From: Timema cristinae
Taxonomy: Eukaryota > Arthropoda > Insecta > Phasmatodea > Timematidae
Direction: 5' to 3'
Assembly (NCBI GenBank): GCA_039000515.1
Contig: JBCFYV010001001.1
Span: forward strand, 8,246,333 to 8,310,332
DNA length: 64,000 bases
Part shown: one piece after another, positions 1 to 11,900 of the stretch
How positions within the stretch are numbered: position 1 is the first letter of the stretch
Layout of the letters: each line of letters begins with the position of its first letter
The notes under the pieces: generated by a model
What the model saw: only the letters and a program-made list of their open reading frames with translations
Databases searched by the model: none
What the model was told of the DNA's origin: nothing
Program-made: the position numbers and the translations under genes

Positions 1-521
1 TAACTATTTTAGTATTGATTCATAATGATTAGTATTTATATTCAAAAATCCATTAATTCTAATTATGAGTAGACATCCTGAATTTATTTTTAATTGTTTA
101 CCTAATATGGATTAACTCACTCTTCAAATTTTTTTTTTATTTAAGTAATAACTATAAAATCTCTTAATTCTGACTATCTATATTTGCGAAAAATGTGAAT
201 TCTTTATATTGAGCTTATAGATAATATATTGTATTATATTTGTAGTTAATTATATTATCTCACTTTCTGCCATCTCTTTACTTATCTTTAAGTTTTCATG
301 CTCTTTTTTATAATAATTATGGTTTTTTAATATATTATAATTTGTTTAAAATCAAATTTGGTAGTTAAAATTTAATTTAAGTAAGTTTAATTGTTAAAAT
401 TAGGTTAAAATTTTATAGGAAGTATTGCTATTAATGAATCGTTTAAATATTCACAATTATATATTCTTTAAGGTTTTTCTTTTGCTTCCATAGCGTCTAA
501 TTGCATTCTAAATGACTAAGC
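1..521. other. AT-rich DNA, no gene seen
   Basis: Very AT-rich sequence with frequent stops in all frames. I see no coding signal, tRNA-like box or tandem structure here. Confidence 0.6.
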
Positions 522-725
522 GGTGTAGTTATAGATATCTTAACAGAAATATAGCACTTAAACTTTTTCTTTTACGTGTATCACGTCTTATGACCCATAT
601 ATTCTAAGTAAGAAACTCAAATCTAGTTCATGTTACATTACGATGAAGCTAGTTCTGCCTAATATGGTCACTTTCAGTAAAATTGTGAAAAAACCATAGC
701 AAAACTAGGTTTAGATACATTTTAA
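522..725 (+). repeat. Dispersed repeat, copy 1
   Basis: This stretch matches the reverse complement of about 35425-35655. Shared blocks, in order, include AGTTATAGATA, a stretch around CACGTCTTA, TCTAGTTCATGTTACATTAC and CCATAGCAAAACTAGGTTTA. The order of blocks is kept, with small indels between copies. Two copies in opposite orientation about 35 kb apart indicate an interspersed repeat. No terminal repeats, tail or coding capacity could be defined, so its class is unknown. Confidence 0.65.
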
Positions 726-3700
726 TGAATTAATTGAGGAAAGTTACTTTAATTAAATGTGATATGATGTCTATCTAACACGTGCTAATTAAAAAAAAAA
801 GGTAGACTCAACGATTTCGCTTATGTTTAAATGATATTATAAACTTGTAATATAATGAAATTAAATAATACACTAGCAATCAAGATAATTGAAATTATGT
901 AAACATTTAATCCAGGTTTAAATTTAATTAGTTTTAAGAATTAATTCGTCATTATGTTTACAATAAAATCGTTGCACAAGTCAATCGAAAAATTACTCAT
1001 TAAATTTTAAATTTAATTGACCAGTAATGTATATCTTAAATTTGACAATAATTAATATACTTGATCAAGAATTTTTGATTCAGAAACAACTGAATCTCGC
1101 AAATATTACTGGTGTATTCTAAGCCTTGGACTACTGCTAACGGAGATCGTAATTGATGTTTCAATGGTTTTCATTACGAAATGATCTATAACTTTAAATC
1201 ATTACGTAATAGTATATATAAGGTATAAGACGTGCTATAAATATTATTACTAACGAGATATCTTGTATCTTATAAACCAATGTATTAATTCATCGAGAAA
1301 TTTTCAGAAAGATTTTGGTGATGCTCAATTGAGAGATAAATTGTCGAAGATTAAAAGTCATTAAGAAATAAATATCATATGGTTAACAGTTTATCTCTTC
1401 TATTTGAAATATTTTTCTTCTTTTATATATCTTAATTTGACAGACCAAATAAACATATATCAGGACGATCACACATTGTTTAATCTTACCATGTCTAAGT
1501 AATTTATATTTAATATTGTTTTAAAAATTTAAAATAATAGTATATCTATGTTCGATGATCGACTGTAATTTGAAATGGTAATTTCTTAAAATTTTTTAAC
1601 TATAATCCCTTAGGATTATGTCGAATGTAGAGTACCCAATAAACTTTGCAATCTCAAATCGAGAGTTTTATCAATAGCTATGTAATCGAGTTTATATTTA
1701 TTTTAGATCTTTCTTTCATTTGTCACTCAATAGCTTAAACTGTATGTAATGAATATTAAACCCTGTTAAACTCTCAATATTTGATTGTATCACTCAAATA
1801 TAATACTAATTATAAGTAAAAGAGTTAAACTTGTAGTTACTTTGAAACAATGTCAGAAGAATTTGTCGTAAAAACCTTTAAACATAAAAATAACTATATT
1901 CGGTTAAAATTGAAAATTTCTATGATATGAAAGATTGACTAATTGTAATCATTATAGTCAGCAACTAACGTTAGTATTAAGTTTAAATTTTAGCCAAATA
2001 TAATCAATATCATGTGACTGGTGATTGGTATATACATAATATGCCAACATATTCTGATATGCATCAAATAATCTTATTTATTCAATCAGACTTGATTATA
2101 TTATATTGATTTCTTTAAATATTTAAACATAGTGCAACATATTTAGTTTATAATTTGATTAATCTAAATAATTTTCGTAAGAGAAGTTATTTGTAATTAC
2201 TTTGATCGTTGAATATCTATCAAGTAGATTATCCCTTGATATGTGATAATCAGTTGTTAATTTTAATCAATCATAGATGTGGCATATTTTTATTTTAGAT
2301 AGACACATGAAAACCACGAGTAATAGTGTATATCTAAATGTTAGAGATCTCATACATTTGGTGAATCCTGATGTTATATGAACTCAATGAGATTTGAAGC
2401 ACATTCTCAGTTTTAAGTGACGTATGACTAACCTAACTTACTTAATAGGACATTATTTACTAAACATAATATTCTTCAGACATTCAAAATATGGATATTT
2501 AATTTTTGATGCTGTCCACTATGCCGGCAATAATAATTTTTCCACTTAGTGTAAATTTTATGTCATGTTTATTAAACTGTAATTAACAAGTTGAAAGATT
2601 TTGTCAACATGAAAAAATAAGCTTGATAAATGTAGTAAACTAGATTGATGTTTTTAATGCTTTAAATGTTTAAAGCCGTATTGGTCACTATGTTTACATG
2701 TCGTCGTAACCATATTTTAACTATCAATTATCTTTCATCTAGAGATTAATATTTGAATATCAAAAAGTCACTTATGTGTAATGCTCATAACAATTAAGGA
2801 ATTTTTTAAACTGGAATAACAAAGGTAATCTTAGTAAATGAGTTCTCTAGTTCTTCTATGCCATGGATAGCATATTGTATATTTTCAATGACTTACATCT
2901 TAAAACTTATCCTACATAGTATAACTAGGCACATAAAACTTATAAGCCAAACCAACGGATCACCAATTTGACAGTTTACTTGTAATAATTATAGGAAACA
3001 TGGGAATAGAACTATATGTTCTAGCACTAATAAAACTTTATACTTAATTGATGTGTTTTTGTCTTCATAAGTGAATTCTTGAACATCCTGGTTACGATTT
3101 ATCACATTCTATGTGATTTGTAATTGGTAAACTTACCTAATACAGTAACGTGCATGAAAATAAGAAGTTTTAAATGATCGAATGCGATAATTATTTATCT
3201 CGTTACTCATAATTCTGATTTCGGTCTAGTTATTTTTTATTAGACACGCATACTTTTTAACTAATATTTTATTTTATCGACAATTCGACGCCATAGTTAG
3301 AACAGGATTGGTTGAATGTTGGCAGTGTCAACCCACCAATGTACTGATAATCCAGGTGTTTAATGTTACCTCTCCAAATTGTAACCATTTAAGCTATTAA
3401 TGGGCATAACAACGGATGTAGACGCATACAAAATTAATTAGGTTTGTGAATAGAATCACATGGGGAACACTGGCATTTCTTCTTCTTCGCATCATTATTG
3501 ATCGCTGACGCATTTACATCGAGCATCTTATGGTACTATCAGCTTTTTATAGCATAGATTTATTTATGAATATTATATTACATTAGTCCATTATAGGCCT
3601 CTCAAGTATATGATACAGGTAGTAGTTAATCTTTGAAGATAGCACTTATAAGTAAATCATAAATCCTCACTCTAAAATTAAGGTTATACATAGTATAAGC

Positions 3701-3807
3701 TATGTTAGAGTGATGTAATTGTATACGGTAAGGAGGCTTTAAATACACCAAGGAAGAGTTGTAATAATCCAGACCAATAGCCCTCCAACGAATGAACTTA
3801 CCTAGAC
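726..3807. other. AT-rich DNA, no gene seen
   Basis: About 3 kb of AT-rich sequence. The only open frame of note is a 61-codon one on the minus strand near 3626-3811, with no recognisable motif and no codon bias, so it is not called. No repeat from elsewhere in the window was recognised in it. Confidence 0.55.
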
Positions 3808-3958
3808 ACATGATAGGTTATTAAAATATTATTCGACTTGGAGAAATTTAGATAAATTTTACCTTTTTAATACATTTAACAATGAGTAAACAATAATAGC
3901 AATATTAGTACTAAACACTATACAAATTGGTTAGCTTACTAGAATAAAACTTGTTTTT

Positions 3959-4189
3959 CACCACGTCTTATTACCGGTTCAGGCTATATGTATATGTACT
4001 GATTGCCCTAATGTATTATGATAGCGAGGTTGAATTTATAGGAAAATTACCCACATTTGCGTGAAGGAGAGTTAAAATATAACTTAGGGAAAAAAATCTT
4101 CATTACACCCGACCGAGATGTGAATCAGTAGTTTAGTCAAATGCGGGAGTGATGCCTTAGAGTTAGACCATGCAGCCACCGAACCAGGT
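3959..4189 (-). mobile_element. tRNA-derived SINE (family 1, older subfamily)
   Basis: Read on the minus strand, the element starts with a tRNA-like head (ACCTGGTTCGGTGGCTGCAT, A-box-like) and has a decayed B-box region. Next come the family body (CCTTCACGCAAATGTGGGTA) and a 3' tail ending in a decayed AAGACGTGGTG. It is diverged from the consensus seen in other copies of this window. It lies inside arm 1 of the inverted duplication and has an exact counterpart at 27022-27254. Confidence 0.8.
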
Positions 4190-4545
4190 AAAATACTTTT
4201 TTTAATTGAATTATATTTTATACAAACAGATATTCCTATTTTTTCCAGTGTCATGTTGGTATTTAAAAACGCGTTTGTCACAAAAATATACGTTAATGAT
4301 AAAGATATCAGGGCTGGTACGCATCAGGAAAATTTAAAAAATCTGTAAAATTCAATTTCTTTTTGTCTGAAAGGAGTCAGAGATAAAAGATCTCAATGGA
4401 TTATTCAAATATTTTTTGATAACTTGTAAAATACGAATAAATATTTGGATGCTCCACAAATAATTCATTTGTAATTCAAAACTGTATTATGAATTTTACA
4501 ATACTATAGGCCTTCCAATGTTTAGTTTCAATTTATATATTTTTT

Positions 4546-4797
4546 TAGCACTCATCTGTTCAGGCTATACGCATATGCACTACTTACGCTAGTGAGTTAA
4601 TGAGGAAGGCCGAACTTAGATAAAATGTACCCACATTTTTGTACAGAGAGAGAGAGGAGAGGGTGAAAACTCATTTGGGAAAATAGCCACACTCAGTACA
4701 CCTGACTTTGGATTCGAACTCCAATCTGCCTGCCATTGGCATTCTAATCCAACACAATAGTGATTCCTTAGAACATGCGGCCACCACCGAAGCAGGT
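4546..4797 (-). mobile_element. tRNA-derived SINE (family 1, older subfamily)
   Basis: On the minus strand the head reads ACCTGCTTCGGTGGTGGCCG with GCATGTTCTAAGG, followed by a B-box-like GAGTTCGAATCC. The body then has an expanded GA/CT run in place of the usual CTCTCCCTCCACGCAAATG, and the tail keeps GCGTATAGCCTGAACAG. It is one of the two SINEs shared by both arms of the inverted duplication (counterpart 26413-26665). The CT-run length differs slightly between arms. Confidence 0.85.
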
Positions 4798-5333
4798 CAG
4801 TTTTTAGTTGTTAGTGATAAGACTCGAAGGTGGTTACTGTGTTCCACAATCTTAAAAGGGCACTGAGGCCCTCTTCAAACGTCAGTCCTCCAAAAACACT
4901 TATAAACTCACAATAAGAATACCAAGTTCGTGAATATTTGTAAAGTAAGTTGGTAAATATGTCAGAAACATTTCCTCTTCCCCTTGTATCATATCAAACA
5001 AAACAATCCTATTTTGCTGAACACACGTCTACGAACAAAAGAAAACGACGGAACTTCTAAGTAGTTCCCCGACGAAGGTTGGTAGACCTGGTAGAGGGCT
5101 TTCCTTTAAAAAAAAAAAAAAATCCCAAGTTTATACGCGTCGGAATTTTGAGTGACGTACCACAAATTTTAGAAATAAAACTTAGTTTAGAAATGTTGTT
5201 GGAGGAATTGAATCTTCGTTATTCGCTCCCTTGAGATCTGTAAATATGATATGATAAATATACACCTACATTGACTTTCAAGTCTAGTTTGTGCATATGT
5301 CATGTAAATAACACTTCTATATTGGTTTGAGAA

Positions 5334-5357
5334 ATAATAATAATAATAATAATAATT
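5334..5357 (+). repeat. TAA microsatellite at the duplication edge
   Basis: A short run of AAT/TAA triplets closes arm 1 of the inverted duplication. In arm 2 the same triplet run touches the N gap. Confidence 0.9.
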
Positions 5358-6469
5358 ATTAATATCATTAATGTTTGACATGCATATCATTATTTTAGTG
5401 TCAAACATACTGTTCACAAGTAATTTGTGTTTCAAATATCAAAAGAGTTATTGTTATTTTAATTTGAGACTATCAATTAGTTACATGGTCAGTTTACGAC
5501 TATTTAACCTCTACACGACATTTAAGGTTTATGTCAAGCGTAACTACTATGGTAAAATATTTCAAACTAGGCACACATATTTTGGGCTTTGTTAAGTCTA
5601 ATTTGCATAAGAAAGCTCTTAACAGACAGATTGAAAAATCACTGTATCTAGATTCACGTTTCATATACGTCAGAACATACGATATTCAACCGTCACTTTT
5701 GATCAATAATATCAATACTTATAAAACAACAATAATAAAATAGTAAAATAATAACAAATTTACACGCGAAGAATGTGTTTATATTTTTAAAATATCCTTT
5801 ATATTAAAATTGAAGCTAAGAAAATCATGTTCTTTAATCAACATCAAAGTTGTAGACATGTCAATCTCCAAGCAATTGGATGACCTTGAACAACCATGCT
5901 TAGCCCCCTTTTTTGTAGTACATTACCCCCATCCATTCCCCTCTATATGGAATATACTAACTACTTAACTACGATTATTTGTTAGTTTGAACGGTTATTT
6001 AGTTTTGTGAATAGATTGTTTTCACATTAGCACACTTAGAGAAAATGTTGCTTGGCCTTGCCTTGTATATCGAGTGTGTGCTTTATTCGATTACATTATC
6101 ATCTCAGAAAAATGTCGTTCAATCATCCGCAAGTCTATGATTTTTTTTGAAAACCTGTAATGTTATTATTAGAGAGAGAACGTTAAATTTTTCGAAACCT
6201 TCAAATGCTATGGTAATTGAGAAATTAGATAGAATAATAAAAATCTACATCTAATACAAATTTGAAGACTTTTACTTGAAATAAAATATGTATGCAATAA
6301 ATATAGCTACTTATAGGTCCTAAGGTTGTGAAATGAAACTTATTTTCATTTAACTATAAAATGATAAAATTAGTAGATAATATTAAACAAAGGATGAATC
6401 AAGATAAGAAGCGTTTCCTTCGTTATGTCTAATTTAACAAAAATATCACACTAGCATATAAGTACCCGG
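5358..6469. other. AT-rich DNA with a weak dispersed-repeat match
   Basis: No convincing gene. Open frames of 70-80 codons (5371-5595, 5531-5743) overlap one another and show no domain. The stretch 5660-5760 (CCGTCACTTTTGATCAATAA, then ATCAATACTTATAAAACAAC) resembles parts of 18225-18420 and 32640-32960 and may be a fragment of the same dispersed repeat. Confidence 0.4.
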
Positions 6470-7440
6470 CGTTTCCCGGGAAAAAATATTATGGGGTAAA
6501 AAGGTTGTTTTAAGGTAAAATAGAGAAAAAATAACACAAAAAGTAAAACTTAACAAAAAGCCTTTTAAAAAGAGTATAGAAATGGTACGTAAAATGTGTA
6601 AAAAAAAGTAAGATGGAATAAAATAATGAAGAAGGCAAAAAGGGTATTTTAGGCTAAAAAGGTTAAAAAGTGCAAAAAGGTGTGTAGTTAAATCCAATCA
6701 AAATTATTTTAGCATATTTTTACCACATTTACCCTGTTTAACCTTTCTAATCAGTCAATCTTTCTTATCCCGTATACCCCTTTTATCCTTTTAGCACATT
6801 TTACCCTTTCCAACCTGTTACCCTTTTTAGTTATTAACCTTATTATCCTGTTTTCCTTTTCATCAAATTAACCTTTTTATAATTTTTATAATTTATTATC
6901 CTTTACCACTTTTGCCACATTTTACTATTTTTACCCTTTTTATTTACTTTAACTCTTCTAGCCCTTTTAACCGCTATACCATTTTTATTTTATTAAATTT
7001 ATTTTGTTCCTTTTTTACCATTATTACCCTTTTTCACATTTATTAGTTTTGTTCTATCGTGTATTTTTTGCCCTTTTGACATTTTCCCCATTTTGATCCT
7101 TTTTGATATTTTTGCAATTTTGAGCCTTTTTGTCTAAATGTCCTTTATGATTAAATATTTTACTACTTTTTATTCTTTTAACTCTCTTTGGCCTTTTTGC
7201 CCCCTTTTACACTTTTTACACCTTCTTTACATTAATTACTTGGCCTAGTCCCGGAAAAATAATTTAGGGTGTAAAGAATAAGAAGTAAATATAAAATCAG
7301 TTTTTTTAAAACGAGGTTAAAAACGGTAAAAAAGTGTAAGTTATATTAAATTGATTTAAAAGGTAAAGAGAGTTAATTGGGTAAAATGGGTAAAAAGACT
7401 AATTAGGATAAAAAGTAAATATAAAACAAATTTTAAAATT
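6470..7440. repeat. Degenerate TTTTACCC-like low-complexity block
   Basis: About 970 bp made almost entirely of short degenerate units of the type AAAAAGGTAAAA or its complement TTTTACCCTTTTT. Strand asymmetry switches inside it. From 6480 to 6700 the purine-rich form is on the plus strand, 6711-7235 carries the pyrimidine-rich form, and 7262-7440 returns to the purine-rich form. A direct repeat marks the two purine-rich starts (TTTCCCGGGAAAAAATATTA near 6473 and TAGTCCCGGAAAAATAATTT near 7246). No coding potential. The unit is not the common insect telomere repeat TTAGG. Origin unknown. Confidence 0.75.
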
Positions 7441-7871
7441 TGGCCTTCCAGGTGCACAAGTTCTGCACAAGGTCATCATAGAATGTATTGCACAACTATA
7501 TGAAATGTATTACAAAATCTATATCATGATGTTGATAAGCTATATCTTTATTAATTCTGTTTTTAGCTAATTAAAAGAAAATAATTAAAAATTCCTGTTT
7601 AGAGATTCACATGTTCGTGCATAAGATTTAATAATTTTTAAATTTCAGAAATTCTGCTTGCGGCAGCTATTGGGCAATACTCGTGACAGAATTAATTAAT
7701 TAATTATTAATTTTATTAATATAGATAGAAAACTTTATCAAAAAATTCGTTTCGTGAGTGATGTGAGTGATGATAATTTCCTGAACAAAACAAAGTTTAC
7801 TTTATGTTATTTAATTCTCATTTACCCGCAGCACTGTATAAATGGAATAAATTTAAATCTAATGATTATGA
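7441..7871. other. AT-rich DNA, no gene seen
   Basis: No feature recognised. A 100-codon open frame (7754-8056) starts here but runs through a SINE and is not a gene. Confidence 0.5.
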
Positions 7872-8075
7872 TTTTCCAGTGGTGGAAACGTCAGGGTTCA
7901 AATCTCTGTAGGAAGACTGAGGGTGGGTTTTCCCTAAATTTTTTTAACCCTCTTTCTCCACGAAAAGGCAGATGCATTTCTCCTAAAATTGTATCTTACT
8001 TATTCCTCCATTTTGGAGGGATTAATCTACATGATTGTAACCCAAATGGGTGTTAAGACGTCGTGAAAAAAATCC
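7872..8075 (+). mobile_element. Diverged tRNA-derived SINE (family 1)
   Basis: A decayed B-box (CAGGGTTCAAATCTCTGTAG) is followed by the family body GACTGAGGGTGGGTTTTCCC, a CTCCACGAAAAG counterpart of the conserved CTCCACGCAAATG, and a tail CCAAATGGGTGTTAAGACGT. The A-box half of the head is unclear. The element is old compared with copies at 34.6 and 50.9 kb. Confidence 0.65.
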
Positions 8076-9560
8076 TCAAATTTTTTTAAGCTCAAATTAA
8101 ACACATTCAAGGATTCAAAAATTCTAATTTTATTTAAATTTCGTAGTAAAATATGCTATTTGGATACAAAATAAATTAATTTTGAGCTATATTTATAGTT
8201 ATTATATATAATTCTCATGTATCTTTAAAATACACAATTTTCTTACCTTTAATTTTTAGATACCAAAATATGTTTTGTTTGTTTTAACATTTAATTCATT
8301 TCCCTGTTGTTCCTTTTGATTCAGTGATGTCATCAACATTGTGAGTCTCAACATCGAAGGATCAAGCACAGGTTGAAATCAGTCCAGTCTGCTCTGGAAG
8401 AGCGTTATTGGTTCCCTTGGAACCAATTAGGAATCAATGTCACTGAAAGCTGTTCCAGACTTTCAATGTTTGTCCCATTGATTAATCCGTAGTACATAAA
8501 CTACGTTTCTCACACAAACATAAAGTATTTTATCTAGTTTATATTTAAAGAGGAAAGATTTATCAACGAGGAATAAAGTTTTACGCTGTAGGATTGTTTA
8601 AAAAAAATATCCGTAAGTGAAGTATTTAACAAATTAGTCCTTAGTAAAATATTTATTTAATCACCAGTGATTGTAAGGGTATTTACTAATTGGACTATTC
8701 CAATTATTATCTATTTTAATAGAAAAGTTTGTCTTTCATGAGCATTACGCGAAATTTACCTCACGCAGAAGTGTGAAATGTTAATGATATGAGCCCTTTT
8801 GCACAAACATGTGTACCTAAAGCTGAAAATTTAAACTTTCAACTAGATTTTTTAAATCTACATAAAACTGGGTTTAAATAAATAAAAATTTTTTTTCTGA
8901 CTGTTTGAAGCTAATAAACTCATTTGCCCGGGGTAAACACGGCCTGCAATGCGTGGTTACCTGAGGAAAAGTAAGGTACTTTTGCTGGCGAGTAATAAAA
9001 TTTAATTTAATCTTCATAATTTTGTGTTTAGAAACTGTTTAGAAACTATCACAAAAAGTTGATGGGGCATATAATGTTGTCAGAACATTTTTTTTTCAAA
9101 CCCCTAAATTATGTATGGACGAATATCACAATGGTTTTTATGACGACTAAATATAATAAATATAGATGAAACGGGTAGGTTTTTTTTTATAGGAAGAGCA
9201 ACCTTATTTAAGAAAAAGAGGATGGTAAAATTACAGGAACTAACCCATTAGGTTTTTCCAAATCTCTCCAAGCTAATGCGGATACACTATCATAGATTCT
9301 TAAATATTCATCCCTATTGTATCAACGTTATTGAATGCACTTAGGCCCAGATCGGTAGAAATGTGCTAAGCAAAACAAATTACTACATTTAAATTATTTA
9401 TATTTAAATAATTTTGATACATATAATGTAAATTGAAACCAAGCATATTATATGCTTTTTTAAAATTACATTTATTTTAATGAAGTTAATTATATTTATA
9501 CATATATAATTTTATTCATGCAGTATTTTAAAGATATAATAAAGGCCGGATTGGGATAAA
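8076..9560. other. AT-rich DNA with a small GC-richer patch
   Basis: Mostly featureless. At 8310-8480 composition is more balanced, and one short frame reads roughly VSLNIEG before breaking. From memory this resembles the start of the endonuclease domain of some non-LTR retrotransposons (SLNIEG followed later by QETH), but only these few residues match, so I do not call a gene. The rest is AT-rich with no clear repeat. Confidence 0.3.
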
Positions 9561-9612
9561 TTGATGGATTTCCTAAAATTATATATATATAAAATTTTAG
9601 GAAATCCATCAA
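9561..9612. repeat. Perfect hairpin, 20-bp arms
   Basis: The arm TTGATGGATTTCCTAAAATT (9561-9580) is repeated as its exact reverse complement at 9593-9612, separated by a 12-base AT loop. The arms are not simple repeats. No longer element around them was identified. It could be a small foldback element, a processed palindrome or a replication-derived inverted repeat. Confidence 0.9.
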
Positions 9613-10068
9613 TATATATGTATTATTTGTAAAAAAAATGCATTTCTTGTTATTATAAAAAGGGTTTTGCGTAATTTAAACCTAAATCAACATTTAATTG
9701 AGACTGGGATACAGTGCTTATAATTTATTTTTCTTACGCTTTGTAATTTTTTTATTGTTGGTGCACTTTCGATATTTCTTTTATTTATCTTGTCAGTTAA
9801 ACATTTGGTAGAAGTTGATATGTTTAACTATTGATTTTAAATCATGCAATTTAAAAAAAAAAATTTTTTTACTAATATAATGCTGGAAAATTTCCGTCAA
9901 AATATTTTAAAATATATTGAAATGTTTTAAAAGAAAGTGAGGAAAAAACTGTGATTTTATTATTTTACTGGGCAGTTTGTCTAAACCAAATCCAAACAAA
10001 GATGTTTATACACATTTATAAAACTTATTTAACCATTAACAAACTAAAAACATTAATTGAATAAACGT
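9613..10068. other. AT-rich DNA, no gene seen
   Basis: No open frame, tRNA-like box or recognised repeat. Confidence 0.5.
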
Positions 10069-10330
10069 GTAACACTATTGTTATATATATATATATATAT
10101 ATATAATATACATACATATATATAACAATAGTATATATACATACTATTGTTTTTTATATATATGTATATAAATAAAAATAGTAGTGTATATATATATACA
10201 TATACAAAATATATAACAAAATGTATATATATATATATATAATATAATGAATAATGTATATATATACATACATATATATGTGTGTTTGTGTGTCTGTAAC
10301 ACTATTGTTTTATATATATATAAAAATCGA
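10069..10330. repeat. TA-rich microsatellite block with palindromes
   Basis: Long TA runs are mixed with ATAC/GTAT and a short GTGTGTTTGTGTGTCTG stretch. The phrase GTAACACTATTGTT appears at both ends (about 10069 and 10297) and inverted versions (AACAATAGTATATA) lie between, so the block can fold into cruciform-like structures. No coding potential. Confidence 0.85.
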
Positions 10331-11559
10331 ACTATCTAAATATTTTACAGAACTAAAAATTAATTTTTTCATGAAACCTCTTTAAATAATATATGCTTAC
10401 TTTATTTAGTTATTTTAAAATTCCTTTGATATAATGTTAGACTTTTGTATTTACTAAGCAAACTAATTAATTTTTTATGACGAAAGTTTTAACAACTTTG
10501 TTTGAATACAGTAAAACGATGTAAGTTTTTCGTAAAGGTAATTTTATACAAAACTTATACAGCAAAAAAATTTCTGGTTGAAAATATTTAATTTAATAGG
10601 TATCAATGAACTATTAAATTTGTATTAAATTAACTATATGGGCACATGGCCAAGTTTGAAACACATTTTTTGGGATCTACACATCTTAATATGTTTTATC
10701 CACAAATTACACAATCAAATCCAAGGATTGGTTTTAAAGAAAATAATACCTGTTAAAAAATATATTTTACTGTAAAAAACTACACAAGTTGGCATGTGAG
10801 TTAAATCATTAAGTCCATATAGTCTGGTTTGCCGGCGGATATGAGTTCTACCAAACATATACTATTTAGCTGATTTTTTTAATAAAATGTTTTATTAATA
10901 AATATACTGTATTCAACAGCAAATAAATGCTATTTCCTGTATTTTAAAATCTATTTATGCATTAATATTGGTTTCTTGAAGTATAAATAACCACTTTAAG
11001 CCAGTTGTATATAATAGATAATTCATTCTGCTACAATCATTACTTATAACGTTAGAACACACTGAATATATTCTTTGTAAAATGCAATGTTATACATGTT
11101 TAGCCAGGATGTTTAAAATGCTAAAAAGAAATTTGTTAAGAATTCCAGCGTATTTTTTTCAAACAATTATTTAAAAAAATACATATTTAAGTATTTTACT
11201 CTTTTTGTTTCTTTATTTTTCTCACGTTTCTTCTTCAAAGTTTTATCCAGTAATCTTAACTCGGAATTAAGTTTCTTTAAAGAGCTTTGTAACAAGGATA
11301 TTCCGCATCTTAAAGTTTTTAAATAACCTTAGTAAAAAAAAGCGGACTTACTTTCAATTTTATTTGATATGTTTACTTTGTATAGTGAAATTTATGTAAG
11401 TATATAGATATATTTTTTCAAGTAGCACTCACTCTCTTGAATGTTAAGTTACATATATATTTTCAATTTCTAAATAACAACATTGAGTTCAACTGAATAC
11501 ATTTTATTTGTGTAAATATATAAAAAATACTAATTGACCTATTTTCAGTTTTCTTTAAA
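10331..11559. other. AT-rich DNA, no gene seen
   Basis: No gene or repeat recognised. Confidence 0.5.
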
Positions 11560-11900
11560 CAGTGGCGGCTCGTAGCTAAAATTAGTGGGGGTGCTGCGCC
11601 AGAAAATGTTTAGCCTTTGTTTTAAATTGTGTAAAAGGGAAAAAAACATTTAAAAAAGAAAATGTATTCAGGAACTTGATAAAATCTTAACACAAAAAAC
11701 ACATTTTTACTTACTTTACCTTAAATTGTTACAGTTCAAGCTTGATGTATTCGTTTAAAAATGAAATCCATTCTTTTTGTTTTAATTTGTGCAAAAAGTT
11801 CAATAATTTTTCCCTTGATCTCTGGATGACAATTGAGGAAATTTTTCTCCATTGAAAGTACTGCAAGTACATTTAGTCTTTTTGTTAAATAAAAGAACCG
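11560..11900 (-). mobile_element. 3' end of a hAT transposon
   Basis: The lower-coordinate edge begins CAGTGGCGGCTCGTAGC, a hAT-type terminal sequence, followed by GTGGGGGTGCTGCGCC, which is typical subterminal sequence of one widespread animal hAT group. About 175 bp inside it lies the stop codon of a reading frame that looks like the C-terminal end of a hAT transposase on the minus strand. Terminus and coding remnant therefore have the orientation expected of a transposon 3' end. The opposite terminus could not be found, so this is a truncated or decayed copy. Confidence 0.75.
11736..11900 (-). pseudogene. hAT transposase C-terminal remnant
   Basis: Reading the minus strand gives about 54 uninterrupted codons ending in TGA at 11736-11738. 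It starts around RFFYLTKRLNVLAVLSMEKN and continues with a PEIKGKIIELFAQIK stretch and a basic end (KTKRMDFIFK). The R-L-N-x-L-A-x-L-S-x-E pattern and the IIELFAQIK-type helix are characteristic of the last part of the hAT dimerisation (hATC) region in ZMYM- or GTF2I-like transposases. Upstream (higher coordinates) I see no continuation of the frame, so the catalytic RNase-H-like core is missing or too decayed. Not expected to be functional. Confidence 0.7.

Larger units (their letters stand above)
3808..5357 (+). repeat. Inverted duplication, arm 1
   Basis: This block is nearly identical to the reverse complement of 25843-27405. The match begins near CATGATAGGTTAT at 3808 and ends in the TAA microsatellite at about 5334-5357. 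In the stretches compared by eye, differences are rare single-base changes and small indels, so I estimate high-90s percent identity. Both arms carry the same two SINE insertions at the same internal positions, so duplication followed the SINE insertions. The second arm abuts the run of Ns, which raises the possibility of an assembly artefact. Confidence 0.85.

Noticed and set aside
6446..6697. 83-codon minus-strand ORF
   Set aside because: Product of the low-complexity TTTTACCC-like block.
7754..8056. 100-codon ORF
   Set aside because: Runs from anonymous AT-rich DNA into a decayed SINE, with no domain.
8320..8480. Fragment of a non-LTR retrotransposon endonuclease
   Set aside because: Only a few residues (SLNIEG) match from memory and the frame breaks at once, which is too weak to annotate.
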